Shown one piece after another: positions 1-6,113 of a DNA stretch of 7,135 nt. This DNA comes from Clostridia bacterium (GTDB lineage: Bacteria > Bacillota > Clostridia > Christensenellales > Aristaeellaceae): contig JAFWBZ010000399.1 in NCBI GenBank assembly GCA_017537105.1, positions 1 to 7,135 on the forward strand, written 5' to 3'. A program made the translations under genes and the position numbers. Position 1 is the stretch's first letter. Each line of letters starts with the position of its first letter. The notes beneath the pieces are model-generated. The model saw nothing but the letters and a program-made list of their open reading frames with translations. It was not told the DNA's origin and did not search any database.

Positions 1-784
1 CCACGCCGATGCCGTTGTCCTCGGGGATGACGTTCAGGGGCGCCACGTGCTCCACAAGCGCCAGGTCGGCCACCTTCTGGATGGATTCGATGGCCTCGGG
101 GCTGTTGATCAGGCACTCGTTGCCGTCCTCGGAGAACCAGGCGCCGCCGTTGGACAGGGCCCACACCTCCATCTGCCAGGTCCAGTTGTTCACGAACGCG
201 CCATACTGCACGATCGCCTCGGGATTGAAGCCCTCCTCGCCGGGATGCTTGCCGGCGTCGTCGAAGGTCAGCCGCCTGGCCACTTCCACGAACTCGTCCC
301 AGGTGTAGGGCGTGTCAGCCGAGGGATAGGGCTCGCCGGCGGCATCGAACATGTCCTTGTTGTAGTAGAGGATCAGGATCTCGTTGCAGCTGGAATAGCC
401 CACCGGCACGCCGCCGTCCTTGAAGGTGATGCAGTCCATGGGCTGCAGCTCCTCGCCGGCATACATGTCGGAGACGTCGGCCATGACGCCGTTGCGGGAG
501 AAGTACAGCACGGAGTTTTCATTCACCATGCCGCAGTCGGGCAGCTGGTCCGCGATCGCGTAGTTGACCAGCGTCTGGGTGTACTCCTCATTGGGAATCT
601 GCATGGGCTCCACAAAGACCTTGTCCTGCATCGCGTTGTACGCATCCAGCGCGACCTGCACGCTCTCCGCCTCCGTCTGGTTGCCCCAGAAGGAATAGGT
701 GATGTGCACCCGCCCGTCCTCCGCCATCGCCAGCACCGGAACCGCCAGCATGAGGCACAGCACAATCGCCAGCATCTTCTTCAT
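1..784 (-). CDS. Extracellular solute-binding protein, family 1 (ABC sugar-type importer), C-terminus cut by window edge
   Basis: Predicted to capture a carbohydrate or related solute outside the cell and deliver it to an ABC permease. The visible 261 residues begin with a signal peptide (MKK, hydrophobic core at about 5-18, cleavage likely after Ala19-Met20-Ala21). The mature part has the layout of family 1 binding proteins: an early beta strand with aromatic residues (ITYSFWG at 28-34), an LPD motif at 81-83, the hallmark LYYNKDMFDAAG at 139-150 and YTWDEF at 160-165 near the hinge. There is no lipobox Cys after the signal peptide, so it looks like a secreted or otherwise retained protein, unlike most Gram-positive binding proteins. 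The start is fixed by AGGAGG at 793-798 (minus strand), 8 nt before ATG. It lies divergent to a LacI-family repressor, which probably controls it; permease genes would be expected beyond the left edge. The substrate cannot be told from this sequence. Confidence 0.92.
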   Translation of the reverse strand, partial: MKKMLAIVLCLMLAVPVLAMAEDGRVHITYSFWGNQTEAESVQVALDAYNAMQDKVFVEPMQIPNEEYTQTLVNYAIADQLPDCGMVNENSVLYFSRNGVMADVSDMYAGEELQPMDCITFKDGGVPVGYSSCNEILILYYNKDMFDAAGEPYPSADTPYTWDEFVEVARRLTFDDAGKHPGEEGFNPEAIVQYGAFVNNWTWQMEVWALSNGGAWFSEDGNECLINSPEAIESIQKVADLALVEHVAPLNVIPEDNGIGV

Positions 785-818
785 GTTTCGTTCCTCCTTT
801 AGAATCTGTTTCTCATGG

Positions 819-836
819 TGGTTATACGATTAACCA
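819..836. promoter_or_regulatory. Putative LacI-family operator O1 (downstream of binding-protein promoter)
   Basis: The 18-bp sequence TGGTTATACGATTAACCA is an imperfect dyad: TGGTTA and TAACCA pair across a central CG. A palindrome centred on CG is typical of LacI/GalR-family operators. It spans about +8 to +25 of the predicted minus-strand transcript, a classic repression position. The same half-site recurs at 913-928 and once more at 976-981. Assignment to the adjacent LacI-type protein is inference from position and symmetry. Confidence 0.65.
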
Positions 837-849
837 TCCTCGCACTGAT

Positions 850-878
850 AAGATACCATCTGAAAGGAGAAAAGTCAA
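850..878 (-). promoter_or_regulatory. Sigma-A type promoter of the solute-binding protein operon
   Basis: On the minus strand TTGACT (873-878) is followed after exactly 17 bp by TATCTT (850-855). Both boxes are close to consensus. Transcription would begin near 843 and give a leader of about 59 nt ahead of the AGGAGG site. The dyad at 819-836 lies just downstream of the predicted start, where a bound repressor would block RNA polymerase. Confidence 0.75.
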
Positions 879-912
879 TAGGGGGAACGCGATTATTTGG
901 CCGAAAACAGGA

Positions 913-928
913 GGTTAATTTATTAACC
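913..928. promoter_or_regulatory. Putative LacI-family operator O2 (between the divergent promoters)
   Basis: GGTTAATTTATTAACC is a near-perfect 16-bp dyad with 14 of 16 positions symmetric. It uses the same GGTTA-N6-TAACC spacing as the site at 820-835, but the centre is TT instead of CG. Its centre is 93 bp from that of O1, about nine helical turns, so both sites face the same side of the DNA and could support a loop. It also sits just upstream of the -35 box of the repressor gene. Confidence 0.65.
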
Positions 929-934
929 GAACGC

Positions 935-963
935 TTGACGCCCGTTTTGATTTCGTCTATAAT
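935..963 (+). promoter_or_regulatory. Sigma-A type promoter of the LacI-family gene
   Basis: TTGACG (935-940), a 17-bp spacer and a perfect TATAAT (958-963). The predicted start is near 970, giving a leader of about 30 nt before ATG at 1001. The start point lies inside the third dyad (966-981), which suggests autoregulation. Confidence 0.8.
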
Positions 964-965
964 GA

Positions 966-981
966 TTTCAAACGTTTAACC
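966..981. promoter_or_regulatory. Possible third operator O3 over the repressor gene's transcription start
   Basis: TTTCAAACGTTTAACC has a perfect inner palindrome AAACGTTT (970-977) centred on CG, the core known from PurR and related LacI-family operators. Its right arm TTAACC (976-981) is identical to the arms at 830-835 and 923-928 and is in the same 16-bp register. The left arm is degenerate (TTTCAA against GGTTAA). It would cover about -4 to +12 of the repressor transcript. It is weaker than O1 and O2 and is called on the shared arm and location. Confidence 0.45.
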
Positions 982-1000
982 CACGAAAGCAGGTGTGTTC

Positions 1001-2023
1001 ATGGCAACCATGCGCGACGTGGCCATATTGGCCGGCGTATCCACGGCGACGGTTTCCCATGTGATCAACGGTTCGAAGAGAATCTCTCCCGAAACGACGG
1101 AGCGGGTGCTGCAGGCCATCTCCAAGGTCAATTATCGCCCCAATACCCTCGCCAAGTCCCTGCGCCTGGGCCAGACGCACACCATCGGCGTACTGGTAGA
1201 GGACATTCGGGGTCTGCCGGTTGCGGCCATCGTGAGCGGCATCAGCGAGACGCTTGCCAAGGGCGGCTACAAGACGATCTTCCACGACCTGCACCTGCTG
1301 GAGAAGCTGTACAACCAGTATGAGCAGATCGGCATCTATCGCCAGCGCATCAACGAGGGCCTGGCGCTGCTGCAATCCTCCAACGTGGACGGCATCATCT
1401 ACGTCGCCATGCACGACCGGCACCTGGACTATCTGTTTGACCCCATGGACACGCCGCTGGTGTTCGCATATTCCCACGGCACGGAGTCGGACACCTTCGT
1501 GACCTATTCCAACCGGGATTCCGCCGCGGACATGGTTCGATTCCTGCTGGGCAAGGGCCATGAGCGCATCGCGGTCATCGCCGGGCATCCGCACTCCTAT
1601 CCCACCGGCCAGCGGCTGCTGGGCATCCAGATGGCGATGCAGCAGGCGGGGCTGACCATCCCGCAGGAATACATTCGCTATGGAAACTGGGAGTACGATT
1701 CCGGCCTGGAACAGACGCTGGAGCTGCTGAAGACAGATCCCCTGCCGACCGTCATCTTCGCCATGAACGACCTGATGGCCGCGGGGTGCATGGCCGCGCT
1801 GCTCTCCGCGGGACTGCGCATCCCGGAGGACGTGGCGGTGGTGGGGTTTGACAACCGGGAGATCGCCAGCTATCTCCAGCCGCCCCTGACGACCATCGCG
1901 CTGCCGACCCCGGAGATCGGCACGCGGGCGGCCCTTCACATCATCGACATGATCAACAATCCCAGCACGCATCCGGTGCGGGAGATCATCCACTGCTCCA
2001 TCATCGAGCGGGAATCCGTTTAG
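1001..2023 (+). CDS. LacI/GalR-family transcriptional regulator
   Basis: DNA-binding repressor of the LacI/GalR family, 340 residues, the usual full length. Residues 3-48 form the helix-turn-helix headpiece (MRDVAILAGVSTATVSHVIN, recognition helix from about Thr15). A hinge follows at about 46-57 (RPNTLAKSLRLG), with Leu54 in the place of the leucine that family members insert into the minor groove. From about 60 on is the periplasmic-binding-protein-like ligand domain: IGVLVEDI at 62-69, a DGIIYV strand, GHERIAVIAG, the FAMNDLMAAG motif and VVGFDN near the C-terminus. ATG at 1001 is preferred over an in-frame GTG at 995 because family members start MATxxDVA and AGGTG (991-995) precedes it. 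It is divergent from a solute-binding protein gene and has dyads at its own promoter, so a ligand-relieved repressor of that transport operon and of itself is likely. The ligand is unknown. Confidence 0.95.
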   Translation: MATMRDVAILAGVSTATVSHVINGSKRISPETTERVLQAISKVNYRPNTLAKSLRLGQTHTIGVLVEDIRGLPVAAIVSGISETLAKGGYKTIFHDLHLLEKLYNQYEQIGIYRQRINEGLALLQSSNVDGIIYVAMHDRHLDYLFDPMDTPLVFAYSHGTESDTFVTYSNRDSAADMVRFLLGKGHERIAVIAGHPHSYPTGQRLLGIQMAMQQAGLTIPQEYIRYGNWEYDSGLEQTLELLKTDPLPTVIFAMNDLMAAGCMAALLSAGLRIPEDVAVVGFDNREIASYLQPPLTTIALPTPEIGTRAALHIIDMINNPSTHPVREIIHCSIIERESV

Positions 2024-2047
2024 CGATGCGGCAGGAATGCGCTTTGA

Positions 2048-2087
2048 AAAAACCTCTTCGGTCCGCAGATGGGCCGGAGAGGTTTTT
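2048..2087 (+). terminator. Intrinsic terminator after the LacI-family gene
   Basis: A 17-bp stem (arms 2048-2064 and 2071-2087, two G-U pairs) closes a six-base loop GCAGAT and ends in TTTTT. It starts 24 nt after the stop codon. The matching A-run at the left foot means it could also act on minus-strand transcripts. It separates the transport-regulator unit from the signalling operon. Confidence 0.9.
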
Positions 2088-2248
2088 GTTTCACGGCCAT
2101 CGCCGGGCGGCATGCATTCCTGTCCGGGGACAGGGCGCCCTGCTCTGTCTCACACATTGGCAGGATGCCGGTTTGCCTGGCCGTGTACCTGTAATCCCAT
2201 GCGCGCAGGCGGGGAGCACTGTTTTTTCGATGATGTGCAAATCCTGTA
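2088..2248. other. Non-coding interval with nested inverted repeats, no gene recognised
   Basis: No convincing coding sequence is present: open frames here either cross the terminator or lack a ribosome binding site and any recognisable motif. A small hairpin CCTGTCCGGGGACAGG lies at 2119-2134 and overlaps a perfect 12-bp palindrome CAGGGCGCCCTG at 2131-2142. A T-run at 2222-2227 has only a weak, wobble-rich stem before it, so I do not call a second terminator. The function is unknown. Confidence 0.4.
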
Positions 2249-2277
2249 TTGCGATTATTCGGGGAATCGAATATAAT
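2249..2277 (+). promoter_or_regulatory. Sigma-A type promoter of the kinase/GGDEF operon
   Basis: TTGCGA (2249-2254), a 17-bp spacer and TATAAT (2272-2277). A second TATAAT overlaps it at 2277-2282. The spacer carries a dyad with arms CGATT (2252-2256) and AATCG (2265-2269) around a central CG, which could be an operator inside the core promoter. Transcription would begin near 2284, leaving a leader of about 185 nt. Confidence 0.75.
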
Positions 2278-2283
2278 ATAATA

Positions 2284-2468
2284 TGAGTATATATACATGT
2301 GTCGAGCGAGCAAATTCGGGCAATTCCGGAAGGCGCGCCGACGCCCGTCAATCCGGGAGCCCTGAGATACGCATCGCACCGCAGGAAATAAAAGGAGAAG
2401 GCACCCTCTCAACGCGCTTGTATTCCTTGCGCAGTTGTCGCGCAAGGCACCGTAAAGGGAGACAAGAC
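2284..2468 (+). promoter_or_regulatory. Long structured 5' leader of the kinase operon
   Basis: From the predicted transcription start to the kinase ATG. It contains two mutually interleaved 5-bp pairings, CGGGC/GCCCG (2317-2321 with 2343-2347) and CCGGA/TCCGG (2326-2330 with 2352-2356), which could be alternatives or a pseudoknot. A strong Shine-Dalgarno-like AAAAGGAGAAGG around 2390-2400 has no start codon at a usable distance. A perfect 8-bp hairpin follows near the true ribosome site. It matches no riboswitch class that I can recognise by eye, including cyclic-di-GMP types I and II. Confidence 0.45.
2425..2447 (+). promoter_or_regulatory. Stem-loop just upstream of the kinase ribosome binding site
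   Basis: CCTTGCGC (2425-2432) pairs perfectly with GCGCAAGG (2440-2447) around the loop AGTTGTC. The stem ends six bases before AAAGGGAG (2454-2461), the ribosome site for ATG 2469. It could set translation rate or protect the 5' end. There is no U-run after it, so it is not a terminator. Confidence 0.55.
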
Positions 2469-4784
2469 ATGACATATTCAATCATCGGCATCCTGGCGGC
2501 GATTATCCTGGTGATCATCAACCGGGATGTGCTGTGGAATCTGAACGGCGGCGGAAAGACGCAGACGCAAAAGAACTACCGCCAATTCCTGATCGGGGTC
2601 ATGACCTACTATGTCACCGATGTGCTCTGGGGCATCCTGGATATGCATCGGCTGACCGCGCTCCAGTTTGTCGACACCACCATCCACTTTGTCGCCATGG
2701 TTGCGGCGGTGATGCTGTGGACGCGGTACGTGGTCTCCTACCTGGAGAGCGACAACCGATTCGGCATGCTGCTGTACCGAACGGGACGCGCGTTCTTTGG
2801 CTTCGAGCTCATCGTCGTCGTCGTGAACTTCTTTCGACCGGTCCTGTTCTGGTTTGACGAAAACGGCGGCTATCACGCCGGCAGCGTGCGCTATGTCACG
2901 CTGGCGATACAGATACTGCTGTTCACGCTGACTTCAATCTATACGCTGTATGTCACCTCCCAGTCGGAGGGCAAGGAGATGCTGCGCCACCGCACCATCG
3001 GATTGTTCGGCATCGCCATGGTGCTGCTGATCGCCATACAGGTTTTCTACCCCCTGCTGCCCCTGTACGCCATCGGTTACATGCTGGGGACCTGCATCCT
3101 GCACAGTTTCGTGGTGGAGGACGAAAAGGAGGAATACCGCAGGGAGCTGGAGGAATCGGTGAAGCGCGAGCGCCTGCAGAAGGCGGAGCTGGCCGAGAGC
3201 CGGGAGGCGTTGAAGGACGCCCTGGCCACCGCCGAGCACGCGAATCGGGCCAAGACCGCCTTCCTGTCCAACATGAGCCATGAAATCCGCACGCCGATGA
3301 ACGCCATCATTGGCCTGAACAACATTGCCATGAACGATGCGACGGCGAGCGACAGGGTAAAGGAGTACCTGGAGAAGATCGGCTCCTCCGCGCAGCATCT
3401 TCTGGGCATCATCAACGACATTCTGGACATGAGCCGCATCGAATCGGGGCGCATGACGATCAAGTGCGAGGAATTCTCCTTTGCCAAGAGTCTGGAGCAG
3501 GTCAACACCATCATCAGCGGCCAGTGCCGGGAAAAGGGCCTGACCTACGACTGCCATGTCGTGGGACACATCGACGATTATTACATCGGCGACGCCATGA
3601 AGCTGAAGCAGGTGATGATCAACATCCTGAGCAACGCCGTCAAGTTTACGCCCGAGGGCGGCGCCGTGCGCTTTACCCTCGAGGAGGGTGCGAGATACGA
3701 CCGAAAGGCGACGCTGAAGCTCATCATCAGCGATACCGGCATCGGCATGAGTGAGGAATACCTGCCCCATATCTTCGAGGCCTTCAGCCAGGAGGATTCC
3801 TCCGCCTCCAATCAGTACGGCAGCACTGGCCTGGGCATGCCCATCACCAAGAGCCTTGTGGAGCTGATGAACGGGCACATCGAAGTGGAGAGTGAGAAGG
3901 GCAGGGGCACGACCTTCACTGTCACGGTGACGCTCGGGGAATCCGAGCGGAAGGGCGTCGGGACGGAAGAGGGAGAGTTGAATCCCCAGGAGATGAGCGT
4001 GCTGGTCATCGACGACGACCGGATCGCCCTGGAACACGCGCAGATCGTCCTCGGACAGATCGGCATCCGCTGCGATACGGCGGAATCCGGCTGGGAGGGC
4101 GTGGACAAGGCCAGGGTCCGGCACGCCCGCAGGGAGGACTACAACCTTATATTGATCGACTGGCGCATGCCGGAAATGGACGGCGTGGAGACCACCCGCC
4201 GGATCCGCTCCGTCGTGGGACACGATACGCCCATCATCATCCTCACCTCCTTCAACTGGGACGACATCGCGGACGAGGCGCGGGAAGCGGGCGTGGACAC
4301 CTTTGTGCCGAAGCCCCTCTTTGCCGGCAGTGTGATGGAGGAGTTCCGGGAGGCGTTCCGGCGCAAGAACGAGGCGCTGGAGAGAAGGACCGTGGATCTG
4401 AAGGGGCGACGGGTGCTGCTGGCTGAGGATGTGGACGTCAACGCGGAGATCATGGTCATGGTGCTCTCCATGCGGGAGATGGACGTGGACGTCGCGGGGA
4501 ACGGGCGGATTGCCGTGGAGCGGTTCGAGAGTCACGCGCCGGGCTACTACGATGCGATTCTCATGGATATGCGAATGCCCGAGATGGACGGGCTGGAGGC
4601 GACGAGGACGATCCGGGCGATGGATCGGGCCGATGCGAAGCGCATTCCCATCATCGCGCTGACGGCCAACGCCTTCGACGAGGACGTTCAGCGCAGCATG
4701 CAGGCCGGGCTCAACGCCCACCTGTCCAAGCCTGTGGAACCGGAGGCACTGTTTGAAACGCTGGAGGGCCTGATCGATGGATGA
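2469..4784 (+). CDS. Membrane hybrid sensor histidine kinase, 7TM-HisKA-HATPase-REC-REC
   Basis: A 771-residue phosphorelay kinase, apparently intact. Seven hydrophobic segments are predicted (about 3-22, 40-58, 67-91, 106-128, 141-163, 176-193, 195-215), with short loops and no large extracellular sensor. A charged coiled-coil (218-262) leads to the HisKA domain with phospho-acceptor His271 in SHEIRTPMNAI. The ATPase has the N-box (Asn389), the G1 box DTGIGM (422-427), FEAF (436-439) and a G2 box (GSTGLGM, 451-457). Receiver 1 has acidic residues 515-517, Asp564, Thr593 and Lys615. Receiver 2 has Glu653/Asp654, Asp700, Thr732 and Lys754. No HPt domain is present, so a separate HPt protein or reverse transfer through His271 would be needed to reach a regulator. 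ATG 2469 is preferred because AAAGGGAG (2454-2461) precedes it and a membrane segment begins at once; an upstream in-frame ATG at 2283 falls at the predicted transcription start and would add 62 unlike residues. It is first in an operon with a related broken kinase and a REC-GGDEF protein. The stimulus is unknown. Confidence 0.93.
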   Translation: MTYSIIGILAAIILVIINRDVLWNLNGGGKTQTQKNYRQFLIGVMTYYVTDVLWGILDMHRLTALQFVDTTIHFVAMVAAVMLWTRYVVSYLESDNRFGMLLYRTGRAFFGFELIVVVVNFFRPVLFWFDENGGYHAGSVRYVTLAIQILLFTLTSIYTLYVTSQSEGKEMLRHRTIGLFGIAMVLLIAIQVFYPLLPLYAIGYMLGTCILHSFVVEDEKEEYRRELEESVKRERLQKAELAESREALKDALATAEHANRAKTAFLSNMSHEIRTPMNAIIGLNNIAMNDATASDRVKEYLEKIGSSAQHLLGIINDILDMSRIESGRMTIKCEEFSFAKSLEQVNTIISGQCREKGLTYDCHVVGHIDDYYIGDAMKLKQVMINILSNAVKFTPEGGAVRFTLEEGARYDRKATLKLIISDTGIGMSEEYLPHIFEAFSQEDSSASNQYGSTGLGMPITKSLVELMNGHIEVESEKGRGTTFTVTVTLGESERKGVGTEEGELNPQEMSVLVIDDDRIALEHAQIVLGQIGIRCDTAESGWEGVDKARVRHARREDYNLILIDWRMPEMDGVETTRRIRSVVGHDTPIIILTSFNWDDIADEAREAGVDTFVPKPLFAGSVMEEFREAFRRKNEALERRTVDLKGRRVLLAEDVDVNAEIMVMVLSMREMDVDVAGNGRIAVERFESHAPGYYDAILMDMRMPEMDGLEATRTIRAMDRADAKRIPIIALTANAFDEDVQRSMQAGLNAHLSKPVEPEALFETLEGLIDG

Positions 4785-4851
4785 AATGCAGGTGCACAGA
4801 GTGGAATCCGGCCGGGCCGGTCCAGAGACCGACGAGAGAAAGCAGGGTGCG

Positions 4852-5082
4852 ATGATGATGAATTACAACACCTCCATCTATGACAACCTCCCCGTGTCCG
4901 TGATCATCTACGAGGTGATGCGGGACGCGGATGGCGCGTTTGAGGACTACAGGATCATCTATGGCAACCGGGCGTTTGCGCGCGATTACAAGATGTTCTA
5001 CGGGCGCGAGGACTATATCGGCGTGCAGGCCATCAGGGACCATCCCTCAACAACATGTCCCACGACATCCGCACGCCCATGA
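4852..5082 (+). pseudogene. Fragment 1: N-terminal PAS-like segment
   Basis: About 63 genuine residues, from MNYNTSIYDNLPVSVIIYEV to GREDYIGVQAIRD, resemble the first half of a PAS domain, with a YGNRAFARD stretch typical of these kinases. After about 5040 the frame reads nonsense (HPSTTCPTTSARP) to a stop at 5080-5082; that DNA is the H-box in the wrong frame. A PAS domain is normally around 100 residues, so the second half is gone. No function is expected from this piece alone. Confidence 0.75.
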
Positions 5083-5810
5083 ACGCCATCGTGGGCTTCA
5101 CGACCCTGGCCGCCTCCCACATCGACAACCGGGAGCTGGTGCAGGACTATCTGGGAAAGATCACGGTTTCCAGCCAGCACCTGCTGAGCCTCATCAACGA
5201 CGTGCTGGACATGAGCCGCATCGAGAGCGGAAAGATGACGCTGGAGGAGGCGGACGTCCATCTGCCCGAGCTGATTCACGATTTGCGCACGATCATCCAG
5301 GCCAATCTCACCGCCAAGCAGCTGGAGCTGTTCATCGACACGCTGGACGTCGTCAACGAGGATATCGTCGCCGACAAGCTGCGGCTGAGCCAGGTATTCC
5401 TGAACATCCTCTCCAACGCCATCAAGTTTACGCCCAGCGGCGGGACCATCAGCTTCCGCGTGATCGAAAAGCCCTCGCTGCCCGACGGGCGGGCGAACTT
5501 CGAATTCCGCATCCGGGATACCGGCATTGGCATGAGCGAGGAATTCCGGCAGACGATCTTTGAGGCGTTTACGAGAGAGAAGACCAGCACCGTCAGCGGC
5601 ATTCAGGGGACCGGCCTCGGCATGGCGATCACCAAGAGCATCGTGGACATGATGGGTGGCACGATCAGCGTGGACAGCGAGGTCGGCCAGGGCACGGAGT
5701 TCGTCGTCTGCATCCCCTGCAAGCTGAGCAGCACGCCCACGAAGTACGAGCCGATCCCCGAATTGCGCGGCCTGCGCGTGCTCGTGGCGGATGACGACAC
5801 CAACAGCTGA
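5055..5810 (+). pseudogene. Fragment 2: HisKA and HATPase core, stops at TGA inside receiver 1
   Basis: The frame is open from before 5043 (SLNNMSHDIRTPMNAI). It contains the phospho-acceptor His of SHDIR, the N-box NILSNAIKFTP, the G1 box DTGIGM, FEAF and the G2 box GTGLGM, so the kinase core itself is complete. It ends at VLVADDDTNS, the acidic pocket of receiver 1, at the TGA. If translated from ATG 5055 it would be a 251-residue kinase core lacking the start of the dimerisation helix; I see no good ribosome site for that. It shares the exact 20-nt stretch ctggacatgagccgcatcga (5205-5224) with the upstream kinase (3423-3442). Confidence 0.8.
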
Positions 5811-6113
5811 CTGTCGGTCTGCGCCATGCTGCGCCAGATCGGCATTCGCCCGGACTGGGCGAGCTCCGGCAAGGAGGCCGTGATTCGCGCCAAGGACGCG
5901 ATGCAGCACGACGATGCCTTCTGGGGCTATATCATCGACTGGATGATGCCGGACATGAACGGCGTGGAGACCGTCCGCCGGATTCGCAAGGTGATCGGGG
6001 GCGACGTGCCGATCATCATCCTGACCGCCTACGATTGGGCGGATATCGAGGAGGAGGCCCGGGAGGCCGGCGTCACCGCGTTCTGCTCCAAGCCGCTGTT
6101 CATGTCGAACTGA
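5811..6113 (+). pseudogene. Fragment 3: remainder of receiver 1
   Basis: This is the same frame as fragment 2, continuing after the TGA (LSVCAMLRQIGIRP onward). It carries the phospho-acceptor Asp in YIIDWMMPDMNG, the Thr of ILTAYDW and the Lys of CSKPL. The ILT-x-x-x-W feature also occurs in receiver 1 of the upstream kinase (ILTSFNW), supporting common ancestry. A single missing base near 6107 brings the frame to TGA at 6111-6113. ATG 5826 could start an orphan piece but has no clear ribosome site and lacks the acidic pocket. Confidence 0.75.

Noticed and set aside
47..802. A 251-codon plus-strand open frame over the left end
   Set aside because: The opposite strand encodes an unmistakable solute-binding protein with signal peptide, ribosome site and promoter; this is its shadow.
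2189..2215. Resemblance of CCTGTAATCCCA to the primate Alu consensus, hinting at contamination
   Set aside because: The match is only about a dozen bases and the flanking sequence does not continue it; chance is sufficient.
2191..2227. Second terminator before the T-run at 2222-2227
   Set aside because: The only possible stem (TTTGCCTG with CAGGCGGG) depends on three G-U pairs and a loop of over 20 bases, and it is separated from the T-run.
2026..2286. Small plus-strand frames after the LacI-family gene
   Set aside because: They read through the terminator hairpin, lack ribosome sites, and have no recognisable motif.
2283..2468. Upstream extension of the first kinase to ATG 2283 (62 more residues)
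   Set aside because: That ATG lies at the predicted transcription start with no ribosome site. The extension is unlike a kinase N-terminus, while ATG 2469 has a good site and opens straight into a membrane segment.
2284..2468. A cyclic-di-GMP riboswitch in the kinase leader
   Set aside because: I looked for the conserved cores of the type I and type II aptamers and could not see either; only generic stems can be supported.
2934..4721. A 595-codon open frame on the minus strand opposite the first kinase, and similar long antisense frames at 968-2113 and 5013-5909
   Set aside because: They are opposite clear, motif-rich genes, have compositions rich in His, Arg, Gly and Val typical of GC-rich antisense frames, and show no recognisable domain or ribosome site.
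5808..5860. Selenocysteine or other recoding at the TGA in receiver 1
   Set aside because: The residue is not at a redox site. Only a weak GCGC/GCGC stem follows, without a convincing SECIS loop, and the gene carries two other disabling lesions.
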